64,000 bases of DNA, from the NCBI RefSeq assembly GCF_002119665.1, contig NZ_CP021111.1, positions 1,302,001-1,366,000 on the forward strand, given 5' to 3'. The stretch is from Bordetella genomosp. 13. Its GTDB lineage: Bacteria; Pseudomonadota; Gammaproteobacteria; Burkholderiales; Burkholderiaceae_B. Below, piece by piece: positions 8,803 through 18,452 of the stretch (within the stretch, counting starts at the first letter, position 1; the number at the start of each line of letters is the position of its first letter). The notes below the pieces were generated by a model, which was given only the letters and a program-made list of their open reading frames with translations, made no database searches and had not been told where the DNA came from. A program made the position numbers and the translations under genes.

Positions 8803-9660
8803 ATGTCCCACTCCGTACAACAGACCCTGTCCGCGTCCGCCATGCCGCGCACAGCCGTTCCCGTGCGCACACCCTTTCTGCGCGAGGCCTTCGAGCCCGC
8901 TGCGCGCCGCGTGCTGGGGGCGCTGGCCGGTTTCGCGGTGTTCGTGCTCGCCTGGCAATGCATCGCGCTGCTGGTGCCCGAAATACCCACGCCGGGCAAG
9001 ACCTGGGATGCGGCCGCGCGCCTGTTCGCCGATCCGTTCTACGACAACGGCCCCAACGACAAGGGCGTGGGATGGAACGTGCTTGCCTCGCTGCGGCGCG
9101 TGGGCCTGGGATTCGGGCTGGCCGCGCTGGTCGGCATCCCGGCCGGCTTCATCATGGGCCGCTATGCCGTGGCCGGCGCCATGGCGTCTCCCATCGTCAG
9201 CCTGCTGCGTCCCGTGTCGCCGCTTGCGTGGCTGCCCCTGGGCCTGCTGCTGTTCAAGGCCGCCGATCCCGCCGCCATCTGGGCCATCTTCATCTGTTCG
9301 ATCTGGCCCATGGTCATCAACACCGCCGCCGGCGTGGCGCGGGTGCCGCAGGATTACCTGAACGTGGCGCGCGTGCTCAACCTGTCGGAATGGAAGGTGG
9401 TCACCCGCGTGCTGCTGCCGGCCGTGCTGCCTCACATCCTGACGGGCGTGCGGCTGTCCATCGGCACCGCCTGGCTGGTGATCGTGGCCGCGGAGATGCT
9501 GACCGGCGGCACGGGCATCGGCTTCTGGCTGTGGGACGAATGGAACAACCTGAAGGTGGAACACATCGTCGTCGCCATTTTCGTGATCGGCGTCGTCGGC
9601 CTGCTGCTGGAACTGGCGCTGCTGCGGTTGGCGCGCCGATTCGCATACGTCGAGGAGTGA
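8803..9660 (+). CDS. nrtB: Nitrate ABC transporter permease (NrtB-like)
   Basis: A 285-residue inner-membrane permease of the nitrate/taurine/bicarbonate class. Six or so hydrophobic segments are visible, with the family EAA-like loop between [31 protein letters not shown] and the conserved [13 protein letters not shown]. It would form the membrane channel with the ATPase NrtD encoded 4 bp downstream and receive nitrate from NrtA. Confidence 0.93.
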   Translation: MSHSVQQTLSASAMPRTAVPVRTPFLREAFEPAARRVLGALAGFAVFVLAWQCIALLVPEIPTPGKTWDAAARLFADPFYDNGPNDKGVGWNVLASLRRVGLGFGLAALVGIPAGFIMGRYAVAGAMASPIVSLLRPVSPLAWLPLGLLLFKAADPAAIWAIFICSIWPMVINTAAGVARVPQDYLNVARVLNLSEWKVVTRVLLPAVLPHILTGVRLSIGTAWLVIVAAEMLTGGTGIGFWLWDEWNNLKVEHIVVAIFVIGVVGLLLELALLRLARRFAYVEE

Positions 9661-9664
9661 GACC

Positions 9665-10501
9665 ATGCAGAAATCCCTGCGCATCGAGAACGTCGGGCAA
9701 GTCTTCGTCGCCCGCGGCGAACCCTTCGTGGCCCTGCGCGACATCGACCTGACGGTGGACCCCGGCGAGTTCGTCACGCTGATCGGCCATTCGGGCTGCG
9801 GCAAGTCGACACTGTTGAACCTGATCGCAGGCCTGGCGCGGCCCACCTCCGGCGTGCTGCTGTGCGCCGAGCGCGAGATCACCGGGCCGGGGCCCGACCG
9901 CGCCATGGTCTTCCAGAACCATTCGCTGCTGCCGTGGCTGACCTGCCTGCAGAACGTCCACCTGGCGGTCGAAAGCGTGTTCGGCGGGCGCGAGAGCCGT
10001 GCCCGGCTGACCGAGCGCGCGCAGGCCGCGCTGGATCTGGTGGGACTCTCGGCGGCGCGCGACAAGCTTCCGCGCGAGATCTCGGGCGGCATGAAGCAGC
10101 GCGTGGGCATCGCGCGCGCATTGGCCATCGAGCCGCGCGTGCTGCTGATGGACGAGCCGTTCGGGGCGCTGGACGCGCTGACGCGCGCGCACCTGCAGGA
10201 CGAGCTGCTGCGCATCGTCGCCGAGACGGGCAGTACGGTCGTCATGGTGACTCATGACGTGGACGAGGCTGTGCTGCTGTCCGATCGCATTGTCATGCTG
10301 ACCAACGGCCCGGCGGCCACCATCGGCGACATCCTGTCCGTAGACCTGCCGCGCCCGCGGGACCGCGTGGCGCTGGCCGGCGACGCCGGCTACCAGGCGT
10401 GCCGCGCGGCGGTGGTCGACTTCCTGTATCGGCGCTACGCGCATCCCTCGTCGCGGCAAACGGCCGGGCAGGGCGGCGCGGCAGCGCTGCAGCATGCCTG
10501 A
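9665..10501 (+). CDS. nrtD: Nitrate ABC transporter ATP-binding protein (NrtD/NrtC-like)
   Basis: A 278-residue ABC ATPase that drives nitrate import. Walker [10 protein letters not shown] is near residue 41, the Q-loop region is [13 protein letters not shown], the signature is [15 protein letters not shown] near 140, and Walker B with D-loop [15 protein letters not shown] is near 160, followed by the switch His in VTHDVDEA. It lacks the C-terminal NrtA-like sensor domain of cyanobacterial NrtC, so it corresponds to NrtD or Klebsiella NasD. Its TGA overlaps a possible ATG of the next gene (TGATG at 10499-10503), suggesting translational coupling. Confidence 0.94.
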   Translation: MQKSLRIENVGQVFVARGEPFVALRDIDLTVDPGEFVTLIGHSGCGKSTLLNLIAGLARPTSGVLLCAEREITGPGPDRAMVFQNHSLLPWLTCLQNVHLAVESVFGGRESRARLTERAQAALDLVGLSAARDKLPREISGGMKQRVGIARALAIEPRVLLMDEPFGALDALTRAHLQDELLRIVAETGSTVVMVTHDVDEAVLLSDRIVMLTNGPAATIGDILSVDLPRPRDRVALAGDAGYQACRAAVVDFLYRRYAHPSSRQTAGQGGAAALQHA

Positions 10502-10524
10502 TGTCCCGCAATGGAAACGACGCC

Positions 10525-11832
10525 ATGAGCACACGGCAAAGACTGGTGGTGGTGGGCAACGGCATGGCCGGCATACGCACGCTGGAAGAACTGCTCGGGC
10601 TTGCTCCCGACCTATATGACATCACGGTATTCGGCGCCGAGCCGCATCCCAACTACAACCGCATACTGCTGTCGCCGGTGCTCGCCGGCCAGCAGGCGTT
10701 CCAGGACATCGTGCTCAACGACCTGGATTGGTATCGGCGGCACGGCATCGACCTGCGCCTGGACTGCAAGGCGGTTCGCATCGACCGCGCGCGCCGCATG
10801 GTGCATGGCGCCGATGGCTCGCAGGCGCCGTACGACCGCCTGCTGCTGGCCACTGGCTCGCGTCCCTACATGCTGCCCGTGCCGGGACGCGATCTGCAAG
10901 GCGTGATCGGGTTCCGCGACGCCGCCGACGTCGGCAGGATGATCGCCGCGGCCGAACGCGGCGGCGAGGCGGTGGTGATCGGCGGAGGGCTGTTGGGGCT
11001 CGAGGCTGCCAGCGGGCTGGCGGCCCGCGGCATGCGGGTGTCGGTGGTGCATCTCGGGCAGGCGCTACTGGACCGGCAGTTGGACGTGCACGCCGCGCAG
11101 TTGCTGCAGCACAGCCTGCAGGCGCGCGGCCTGCGTTTCCTGATGGGACGGCAGACGCAGGCGCTGCTGGACGACGGGAATGGCCATGTGCGCGGCGTGC
11201 GCCTGGCCGACGGCGAGGAGATATCCGCCGACCTGGTGGTCATGGCGGTCGGCATCCGACCCGATACCGGGCTTGCCGAACAATGCGGCCTGCGCGTCGA
11301 TCGAGGCGTGGTGGTCAGCGACACGCTGCAGACCTACGACCCGCGCATCTATGCGGTGGGCGAATGCGCCAGCCATCGCGGCGCGTGCTACGGCCTGGTG
11401 GCGCCGCTGTTCGAACAGGCGAGGGTGGCCGCGAACCACCTGGCGCTGCACGGCATCGGCCGCTATCCCGGCAGCGTCACCTCGACCCGGCTGAAGGTCA
11501 CCGGCGTCGAGCTGTATTCGGCGGGCGATTTCGCGGGTGGAGACGGCGCCGAGTTCATCGTCCTGTCCGACGCTCGTGCCGGCATCTACAAGAAGCTGGT
11601 GGTCAAGGACGACCGGCTGGTGGGGGCCTGCCTGTACGGCGACACAGACAACAGCGCCTGGTATTTCCGCCTGATCCGCGAAGGGCAGCCGATCGGCGCG
11701 CTGCGCGATGCGTTGATGCTCGGCGAGGACGCCGCCGGCTGCGAACCGGCGCAGCCGGAGGGCGCCGGCCCTTCAGGCGCGCTTGCCTCCTTCAAGGAAG
11801 GCGCTGCCACCGGCAGGAGGGCAATCCCGTGA
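10525..11832 (+). CDS. nasB: NirB/NasB-like FAD-dependent NAD(P)H oxidoreductase, electron donor subunit for nitrate reductase
   Basis: A 435-residue flavoprotein. It has two dinucleotide-binding motifs, GNGMAG at the N-terminus for FAD and GGGLLGLEA near residue 155 for NAD(P)H, plus an AVGECASHRG FAD loop. The NirB-type stretch TSTRLKVTGVELYSAGDF lies near the C-terminus. It stops before the [2Fe-2S] and siroheme domains of full NirB, so it can pass electrons but not reduce nitrite itself. A GTGA overlap couples it to nasA, whose product carries a C-terminal BFD-like cluster that could accept its electrons. An earlier in-frame ATG at 10501 overlaps the nrtD stop. I chose 10525 because of the GGAAA site upstream and the family N-terminus. 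Confidence 0.85.
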   Translation: MSTRQRLVVVGNGMAGIRTLEELLGLAPDLYDITVFGAEPHPNYNRILLSPVLAGQQAFQDIVLNDLDWYRRHGIDLRLDCKAVRIDRARRMVHGADGSQAPYDRLLLATGSRPYMLPVPGRDLQGVIGFRDAADVGRMIAAAERGGEAVVIGGGLLGLEAASGLAARGMRVSVVHLGQALLDRQLDVHAAQLLQHSLQARGLRFLMGRQTQALLDDGNGHVRGVRLADGEEISADLVVMAVGIRPDTGLAEQCGLRVDRGVVVSDTLQTYDPRIYAVGECASHRGACYGLVAPLFEQARVAANHLALHGIGRYPGSVTSTRLKVTGVELYSAGDFAGGDGAEFIVLSDARAGIYKKLVVKDDRLVGACLYGDTDNSAWYFRLIREGQPIGALRDALMLGEDAAGCEPAQPEGAGPSGALASFKEGAATGRRAIP

Positions 11833-14582
11833 TCGAAGCATTGCTGATCTCGTCCGAGCCGCCGTCTGCGGCCGGCGACACGCCCATGCGCACGGTGTCC
11901 TCGGTCTGCTGCTATTGCGGCACAGGCTGCGGCGTGCGCGTGCAGGCGAGCGCGGACCGGGTGCTGGCCGTGACGGGCGATCCGGACCATCCGTCCAGCC
12001 AGGGCCGGCTGTGCAGCAAAGGCCGTGCGCTGGCCGACACCGTGCGGCGCGACGACGCGCGCGTGCTCCAGGCCGAATGGCGCGCACGGCGCGACGCGGC
12101 ACGCATTCCGCTGGCGCTAGACGATGCGCTGGACGCGGCGGCCGGACGGTTGGCCGATGCCATCGCGCGGCACGGGCCGGACTCGGTGGGCTTCTACCTG
12201 TCGGGCCAATTGCTGACCGAGGACTACGCCGTCTTCAACAAACTGGCGCGAGGGCTGGTCGGCACCAACAACATCGACACGAATTCGCGGCTGTGCATGT
12301 CCAGCGCGGTGTCGGCCTACAAGAAGACGCTGGGCGCCGACGCCCCGCCGGCCTGTTACGACGATCTGGAGGCCGCCGACGTCGTGCTGATCGCCGGTTC
12401 GAACATGGCGTATGCGCATCCGGTGCTGTTTCGCCGGCTGGAGGCGGCCAAGGCCGCGCGGCCGGACCTGAAGATCATGGTGATCGACCCGCGTCGCACC
12501 GACACGGCCGCGTTGGCCGACCTGCACCTGCCCATCGCGCCCGGCACCGACGTGGCGCTGTTCCAGGCCATGCTGCACGTGATGGCGCGCGACGAACTGC
12601 TCGACCGGGATTACATCGCGCGCCACACGCAGGGCTTTCCGGCCCTTGCGGCGCGCATCCGCGACTGTACGCCGCGGGCTGCCCAGGCCGTATGCGGCGT
12701 GCCCGCGGCGGACATCGAGCAGGCTGCGCGCTGGTTCGGCCGCGCCGGCGCCGCGCTGTCGCTGTACACCATGGGATTGAATCAGTCGTCCAGCGGCACC
12801 GCCAAGAACGCCGCGTTGATCCACCTGCATCTTGCCACCGGCCAGATCGGCCGGCCGGGGGCCGGCCCGTTCTCTCTGACCGGACAGCCCAATGCCATGG
12901 GCGGGCGCGAGGCGGGCGGCATGGCCACGCTGCTGCCGGGCCATCGCGACCCTGCCGATGCGGCGCACCGCGCGGAAGTCGCCGCGGCCTGGGGCGTGGA
13001 CCGCCTGCCGGACAAGCCCGGACTGCCGGCCTTGCAGATGTTCGACGCCGTGCTGGACGGGCGCATCAAGGTACTGTGGATCGCGGCCACCAATCCGGCG
13101 CAGTCGCTGCCCGACCAGGCGCGCGTGCGCCGTGCGCTGCGGGCGGCCGAGTTCGTCATCGTCCAGGAGGCGTACGCCGACGCCGAGACGCTGGACTATG
13201 CCGACCTGGTACTGCCGGCCGCCACCTGGCCGGAGAAAAACGGCACGGTGACCAATTCCGAAAGGCGCATCAGCCGCGTGCGCGCCGCCGTGGCGCCGCC
13301 GGGCAGCGCCCGGCCCGATTGGCGCCTGGCCTGCGGCGTGGCGCGCCGGCTGGCCATGCGGATCGCGCCGCACAAGGCTGCGTTGTTCGACTATGCCGGC
13401 GAGGCCGAGGTGTTCGCCGAACATGCCCGTCTCACCGCCGGCCGCGACCTGGACTACAGCGCGCTGGACTATGCCGCACTGGAGAGCGGTCCGCGCCAGT
13501 GGCCGTTGCGCGACGGCATGGACACCGCGCGGCTGTACGCCGACGGCCGTTTTCCCACGCCGGACGGACGTGCGCGCTTTGTCGACGTCACATACGAGCC
13601 GGTGGCCGATGCGGTGTCGAGCGAGTTTCCGCTGCGGCTGACCACCGGCCGGCTGCGCGATCACTGGCACACCATGAGCCGTACCGGCTTGTCCGCCACG
13701 CTGGTGCAGCACGTCGAGGAGCCGTGGATTTCGCTGCATCCGCATGACATGCGGGAGCTGGCCCTGGACGAGGACGCGCTGGTGCGGGTACGGTCGCGGC
13801 GCGGCGCCATCGTGCTGCCCGCGCGCGCGGACGAGAGCCTCGAGCCCGGGCGCGCCTTTCTGCCCATGCACTGGGGCAGCGGCTTCATGGCCGGTGACGG
13901 CGTCAATGCGCTGACCAATCCCGCGCGCGACCCGATATCGCACCAGCCCGAACTGAAGCACAGCGCGGTCTCGGTGGCGGCAGCGCGGCTGCCATGGCAG
14001 GCGATGGGATGGCTGCGCGGCGACGCCGCCGCGTTGCGGCGCGCGCTCAGGCCCTGGCTGGCAAGGTTTGCGTACGCGGTGCTGCTGCCCTCGGCGCTTG
14101 GAGGCGGCAGCCTGCGGCTGCGCCTGGCCGCCGAGGCGGCGCCGGACGCGGTGCTGTTGCAGGAGCTGGCGCGGGCGTTGCGCCTGTCCCGGCCGGCGGC
14201 CGCCTTCGACGATCCCGCACGCGGCATGCTGCGCCGTGCGGGGCTGGACGCAGCGGGGCGCCCGGACGCTTTCATGCTGGCGGGCGACCTGCGTGCGCAA
14301 TCGGCAATGCTGGCCTGGGCCGACTGCGGGCAGGCCCCGGCAGGGCTGGCGCGCCTGTTGATGGGACGCGGCGCCGCCGTGGCCCGCGGCCGCACCGTCT
14401 GCGCCTGCATGGGCGTCAGCGATGCCGCCATCGCTGCCGGCATCGCAGCCGGCCTGGACCTTGACGGGCTCAAGGCGCAGCTGGGTTGCGGCACCGGCTG
14501 CGGCTCGTGCGTGCCCGAGATACGCGGCATGCTGCGGCGCCGGATCCCGGCGACCGCTGCAAGCGCCGGCTCGGCTATTTGA
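11829..14582 (+). CDS. nasA: Assimilatory nitrate reductase, molybdenum catalytic subunit
   Basis: A 917-residue cytosolic molybdopterin oxidoreductase reducing nitrate to nitrite. The N-terminal [4Fe-4S] cysteines are C27, C30 and C34 in CCYCGTGCG, with a fourth in GRLCSKGRAL. The molybdopterin core has GTNNIDTNSRLCMSSAV, GQPNAMGGREAGG and WPEKNGTVTNSERR, then the C-terminal dinucleotide-binding domain LRLTTGRLRDHWHTMSRTG. Residues from about 855 add a BFD-like [2Fe-2S] domain (VCACMGVSD and GCGTGCGSC), as in Klebsiella NasA. The GTG start at 11829 has AGGAGG 8 nt upstream and overlaps the upstream stop by 4 nt. The stop overlaps the convergent dctM stop by 8 bp. Confidence 0.94.
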   Translation: MIEALLISSEPPSAAGDTPMRTVSSVCCYCGTGCGVRVQASADRVLAVTGDPDHPSSQGRLCSKGRALADTVRRDDARVLQAEWRARRDAARIPLALDDALDAAAGRLADAIARHGPDSVGFYLSGQLLTEDYAVFNKLARGLVGTNNIDTNSRLCMSSAVSAYKKTLGADAPPACYDDLEAADVVLIAGSNMAYAHPVLFRRLEAAKAARPDLKIMVIDPRRTDTAALADLHLPIAPGTDVALFQAMLHVMARDELLDRDYIARHTQGFPALAARIRDCTPRAAQAVCGVPAADIEQAARWFGRAGAALSLYTMGLNQSSSGTAKNAALIHLHLATGQIGRPGAGPFSLTGQPNAMGGREAGGMATLLPGHRDPADAAHRAEVAAAWGVDRLPDKPGLPALQMFDAVLDGRIKVLWIAATNPAQSLPDQARVRRALRAAEFVIVQEAYADAETLDYADLVLPAATWPEKNGTVTNSERRISRVRAAVAPPGSARPDWRLACGVARRLAMRIAPHKAALFDYAGEAEVFAEHARLTAGRDLDYSALDYAALESGPRQWPLRDGMDTARLYADGRFPTPDGRARFVDVTYEPVADAVSSEFPLRLTTGRLRDHWHTMSRTGLSATLVQHVEEPWISLHPHDMRELALDEDALVRVRSRRGAIVLPARADESLEPGRAFLPMHWGSGFMAGDGVNALTNPARDPISHQPELKHSAVSVAAARLPWQAMGWLRGDAAALRRALRPWLARFAYAVLLPSALGGGSLRLRLAAEAAPDAVLLQELARALRLSRPAAAFDDPARGMLRRAGLDAAGRPDAFMLAGDLRAQSAMLAWADCGQAPAGLARLLMGRGAAVARGRTVCACMGVSDAAIAAGIAAGLDLDGLKAQLGCGTGCGSCVPEIRGMLRRRIPATAASAGSAI

Positions 14583-16239
14583 AGCCGGCGGCCGGATCCT
14601 CGCTTCCGTAGATGCCGCCGCCGCCGTAGTCGCCCTGGATCTCGATCTTGACCTTGCTGGCGTCGATCTCGGGCGCGTCGCCCTTGTAGTGCATCACCAG
14701 GCCGGGGAAGGCCATCACCGCCGCCACCATGGCCAGCTGGATCACGATGAACGGCACCGAGCCCCAGTAGATCTGCCCCGTGGTCACCGGCTCGATGGTC
14801 TTGCCGGTGACCTTGTCGCGATAGCGGCTCTTCGGCGCGACCGAGCGCAGGTAGAACAGCGCGAAGCCGAACGGCGGATGCATGAACGAGGTCTGCATGT
14901 TCACCGCCAGCAGCACGCCGAACCAGATCAGGTCGATGCCGAGCTTGTCGGCCACCGGCCCGAGCAGCGGCACGATGATGAAGGCCAGCTCGAAGAAGTC
15001 GAGGAAGAACGCCAGGACGAAGGTCAGCACGCTGACGGCGATGAGGAACCCGTATTCGCCGCCGGGCAGGCCCACCAGCAGGTGCTCCACCCACAGGTCG
15101 CCGTTCACGCCGCGGAAAGTCAGGCCGAACACCGTCGAGCCGACCAGGATGAACACCACGAACGTGGACAGCTTCGTCGTGGTGTCCATGGCCTGCTTCA
15201 GCAGGGCCAGCGTGAGCCGTCCGCGGCTCACGGCCATGATGATCGCCCCCACGGCGCCCATGGCGCCGCCTTCGGTCGGCGTGGCCACGCCGATGAAGAT
15301 GGTGCCCAGCACCAGGAAGATCAGGAACAGCGGCGGGATCATCACGAACGTGACGCGCTCGGCCAGCTTGGACAACAGCCCCAGCCTCAACAGCTTGTTG
15401 GTACCCGCGATGATGAAGGCGGTCAGGCCCCAGATGAGCAGCGACAGCACGATCTGTTCGTCGACGGGCGCCGTGTCGGATTCGATCAGGTCGGTGATCA
15501 CGTAGGCCGACAGCGCCGAGATGGTCATCAGCACCACCAGCGAGCGGTCGCCCCGCCGGCCGTTGGGCTCGCGGAAGGCACGCGCCGACTCCGGCAGCGC
15601 CGGCGCCGAACCGGGCTTGAGATAGGACACCACCACGACATAGACGATGTAGATGCCGGCCAGCAGGAAGCCCGGCAGGATGGCGCCGCGGTACATGTCG
15701 CCGATCGAGCGGCCCAGCTGGTCGGCCAGGATGATCAGCACCAGCGAGGGCGGGATGATCTGCGACAGCGTGCCCGAAGCCGCGATGATGCCCGAGGCCA
15801 GCCGCCTGTCATAGCCGTAGCGCAGCATGATGGGCAGCGAGATCAGGCCCATGGAGATGACCGAGGCCGACACCACGCCGGTGGTGGCCGCGAGCATCGC
15901 GCCCACGAACACGACCGCGATGGCCAGGCCGCCGCGCACCGTGCCGAACAGCTGGCCGATGGTCTCGAGCAGATCCTCTGCCATGCCGGACCGTTCGAGA
16001 ATCAGGCCCATCAGGGTGAAGAACGGGATGGCCAGCAGGGTGTCGTTGGCGAGAATGCCGAAGACGCGCTGGGGCAGCGCCTGGAACAGCGAGGCATTCA
16101 GCAGGCCCAGTTCCATGCCGATCAGGCCGAACAGGATCCCGTTGGCGGCCAGCGCGAAGGCCACCGGAAAGCCCAGCAGCAGGAACACCACCAGGGTGGC
16201 GAACATGATGGGGGCCATGTTGGCGATGAGAAATTCCAT
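14575..16239 (-). CDS. dctM: TRAP transporter large permease (DctM family, long form)
   Basis: A 554-residue inner-membrane protein with about 12 or more hydrophobic segments, the main channel of a sodium-driven TRAP system. The family pieces are LLLGFPVAFALAANG at the N-terminus, PFFTLMGLILERSGMAEDLLETIG, SMGLISLPIMLRYGYDRRLASGIIAASGTLSQIIPPSLVLIILADQLG and TPTEGGAMGAVGAI. It is longer than the usual 430 residues because of a central insert and a C-terminal extension, typical of the subgroup annotated for mannitol/chloroaromatic compounds that pairs with TakP-like binding proteins. It lies 2 bp after dctQ on the same strand. Confidence 0.93.
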   Translation of the reverse strand: MEFLIANMAPIMFATLVVFLLLGFPVAFALAANGILFGLIGMELGLLNASLFQALPQRVFGILANDTLLAIPFFTLMGLILERSGMAEDLLETIGQLFGTVRGGLAIAVVFVGAMLAATTGVVSASVISMGLISLPIMLRYGYDRRLASGIIAASGTLSQIIPPSLVLIILADQLGRSIGDMYRGAILPGFLLAGIYIVYVVVVSYLKPGSAPALPESARAFREPNGRRGDRSLVVLMTISALSAYVITDLIESDTAPVDEQIVLSLLIWGLTAFIIAGTNKLLRLGLLSKLAERVTFVMIPPLFLIFLVLGTIFIGVATPTEGGAMGAVGAIIMAVSRGRLTLALLKQAMDTTTKLSTFVVFILVGSTVFGLTFRGVNGDLWVEHLLVGLPGGEYGFLIAVSVLTFVLAFFLDFFELAFIIVPLLGPVADKLGIDLIWFGVLLAVNMQTSFMHPPFGFALFYLRSVAPKSRYRDKVTGKTIEPVTTGQIYWGSVPFIVIQLAMVAAVMAFPGLVMHYKGDAPEIDASKVKIEIQGDYGGGGIYGSEDPAAGFK

Positions 16240-16241
16240 GA

Positions 16242-16898
16242 TCAGCGTCCTTTCCCGTCGCGTTGGTCCACGGCGTGCGGATCCACGTCCGGGAGGCCGG
16301 CCGCGCGGGCTTCGCGCTGGCGGGCTTCCTCGGCGATCTCCTGCGCCAGCGCCTCTTCGGCCGACAGGCCTTCATCGCGCGCGCCCGGGTCGGCGCAGCG
16401 CCCCATCAGGAAGCCCACGCACTTGATCAGGTGCGACAGGCCGGCCAGCACCAGCAGCGCGAAACCGACCGGGATCAGCAGCTTCACGGGCCAGCGCACC
16501 AGCCCACCCGGATTGGAGGACTGCTCGTTGGTGAGATAGGAATCCATGAACATGGGCCAGGACAGCCAGAGGATCAGCAGGCAGGCCGGCATCAGGAAGA
16601 AGACGACGCCGAAGATTTCGATGTAGAGCTGCGTGCGGCGCGACAGGCGCGAGGACAGCACGTCCACGCGCACGTGTTCGTTGCGCAGCAGGGTGTAGCC
16701 GGCCGCCAGCAGGAACAGCGCGCCGAACAGATACCACTGCAGTTCCAGCCACGCGTTGGAACTGGTGTTGAAGACTTTTCTGACGACGGCATTGCCGGCG
16801 CTGACGAGCACGACGATCAAGGTCAGCCACGTCACCGCGCGGCCTACGGCCGTGTTGATCGCGTCGATCAACCGGGATAGGGCAAGCAGGGCGTTCAT
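16242..16898 (-). CDS. dctQ: TRAP transporter small permease (DctQ family)
   Basis: A 218-residue membrane protein with four hydrophobic segments (WLTLIVVLVSAGNAVVRK, WYLFGALFLLAAGYTLL, IEIFGVVFFLMPACLLILWLSW, LLIPVGFALLVLAGLSHLIK) and the family NEHVRVDVL loop. Its tail is long and charged (about 55 residues rich in Glu, Ala and Arg). It partners DctM and receives substrate from DctP. The start at 16898 was chosen because the first membrane segment follows directly. The upstream open frame reads through the gap to dctP. Confidence 0.9.
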   Translation of the reverse strand: MNALLALSRLIDAINTAVGRAVTWLTLIVVLVSAGNAVVRKVFNTSSNAWLELQWYLFGALFLLAAGYTLLRNEHVRVDVLSSRLSRRTQLYIEIFGVVFFLMPACLLILWLSWPMFMDSYLTNEQSSNPGGLVRWPVKLLIPVGFALLVLAGLSHLIKCVGFLMGRCADPGARDEGLSAEEALAQEIAEEARQREARAAGLPDVDPHAVDQRDGKGR

Positions 16899-16999
16899 GA
16901 TGATCCGGTCCGCGGGACGGACGAAGGGATGAGGGGGGATGCAGGAACCTGAGGGCATGAGGCGCGCCGCCGCGCGGCGGCGCGCCCAAGCCGCGGCGC

Positions 17000-18094
17000 T
17001 TACTTGCCGCGGCCGATGGTGCCCATGTAGCTGTCGTAGCTGCCTTCGGCGACGCGGAACCACGGCAGTTCGTTGTCGCGGAAATCGCGCATGCTCTCGT
17101 ACACCTTCTTGAACATCGGGCTCTTGCCGCTCAGTTCGTCATAGAGCTTGACGGCTTCTGCGTAGCACGCGTCCAGCACGGGCTTGGGGAAGGGCTTGAG
17201 CTGCGCGCCGCCCGCGATCAGGCGCCGCAGCGCGGCCGGGTTCTCGGCGTCGTACTTGGCGATCATGTCGTTGGTGGCGGCGGCGCAGGCCTGCGCCAGC
17301 ACGGCCTGGTAGTGCTTGGGCAGCTTGCCGTAGGCGTCCTGGTTGACGTACAGCGACACCTGCAGCGTGCCTTCCCACCAGCCCGGGAAGTAGTAGTGCG
17401 GGGCCACCTTGTTGAAGCCCAGCTTCTCGTCGTCGTAGGGGCCGATCCATTCGGCCGCGTCGATCGTGCCCTTTTCCAGCGCGGGATAGATGTCGCCGCC
17501 GGCGATCTGCTGCGGCACCACGCCCAAGCGCGACAGGACGGCGCCGGCGAAGGCGCTGACGCGGAACTTCAGGCCCTTCAGGTCCTCGACGGTCTTGATC
17601 TCTTTGCGGAACCAGCCGCCCATCTGCGTGCCGCTGTAGCCGCACGGGAAATTGACGATGTTGTAAGCCTTGAACACTTCGCGCATCAGCGACAGGCCGT
17701 CGCCATGGCGCATCCAGGCGTTCATCTGGCGCGTGTTCAGGCCGAACGGCACGGCGGCGTCGAAGCTCAGGACCGGGTCCTTGCCGTAGTAGTAATACGA
17801 AGCGCTGTGGCCGGCCTCGATAGTGCCGTTCTGCACGCCGTCGAGCACCTGCAGGGCCGGGACGATTTCGCCGGCCGGAAAGGTGCGGATGGTGAACTTG
17901 CCATTGGTGGCCTCGGAGACATACTTGCCCACGCTTTCGCCGCCCGAATAAATGGCGTCGGCGCTGCGCGGGAAGCTCGACGCCAGGCGCCACGAGATGG
18001 TGGGGGAATCTTGGGCGATGGCCGGTGCGGCGAGGGTGGCGCTGCCGGCGGCGGCGCCCAGGGTGGCGTGTTTGAGGAACGAACGGCGCTGCAT
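17000..18094 (-). CDS. dctP: TRAP transporter solute-binding protein (DctP, TakP-like)
   Basis: A 364-residue periplasmic binding protein. The start MQRRSFLKHATLGAAAGS is a clear Tat signal (RRSFLK) ending at APAIAQ. The mature protein shows the pattern of 2-oxoacid binding TRAP receptors: WRLASSFPRS, GHSASYYYYGKDP, GYSGTQMGGWFRKEI, LKGLKFRVSAFAG and DAAEWIGPYDDEKLGF. TakP of Rhodobacter binds 2-oxoacids, but the ligand here is not proven. The start at 18094 has AGGAG upstream. A GTG 33 nt earlier extends the frame but would bury the Tat motif. First gene of the dctPQM operon. Confidence 0.93.
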   Translation of the reverse strand: MQRRSFLKHATLGAAAGSATLAAPAIAQDSPTISWRLASSFPRSADAIYSGGESVGKYVSEATNGKFTIRTFPAGEIVPALQVLDGVQNGTIEAGHSASYYYYGKDPVLSFDAAVPFGLNTRQMNAWMRHGDGLSLMREVFKAYNIVNFPCGYSGTQMGGWFRKEIKTVEDLKGLKFRVSAFAGAVLSRLGVVPQQIAGGDIYPALEKGTIDAAEWIGPYDDEKLGFNKVAPHYYFPGWWEGTLQVSLYVNQDAYGKLPKHYQAVLAQACAAATNDMIAKYDAENPAALRRLIAGGAQLKPFPKPVLDACYAEAVKLYDELSGKSPMFKKVYESMRDFRDNELPWFRVAEGSYDSYMGTIGRGK

Positions 18095-18452
18095 GGAAAG
18101 TGTCTCCTGGCTGGCTTGGGTAAGCACGGTATGGACTGCTACGTTTGGTGGACGTATGTGCCGACTGCCCGGGATAGCGGACGACGACTTTTGTGGTGGG
18201 CAGGAAATATATAGAGAAATCTTGTCGCGTCGTACCGGGTAAACCCTTCATTTCCGCAGAAATCAGTGCATTGGGCGGAAGGTCGAGCCGGCGACATTCC
18301 CCTCAGCCCCGTGTCGGGGGCGATTCAGACATGGCCTCTCCATGCCAGGTCGGATACTGATGCCCTCTGAAACGTCGGGCGCCATGGGGCCGGTGTAGTA
18401 TCGAGCCAGCCGTCCGCAGTGCGGACGCGTTCGGACTTTGCAGGAGTGGCTC
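18095..18452. other. Divergent intergenic region between dctP and a secreted-protein gene
   Basis: This 358-bp gene-free stretch separates two divergent genes. It contains an AT-rich patch (18208-18222) that may hold the dctP promoter, but I found no convincing -35/-10 pair, operator or terminator. No conserved small reading frame was recognised. Confidence 0.4.

Noticed and set aside
10728..11828. N-terminal extension of nasA through the FAD reductase gene
   Set aside because: It is an out-of-frame reading of the nasB coding region. The GTG at 11829 has an ideal AGGAGG site and family N-terminus.
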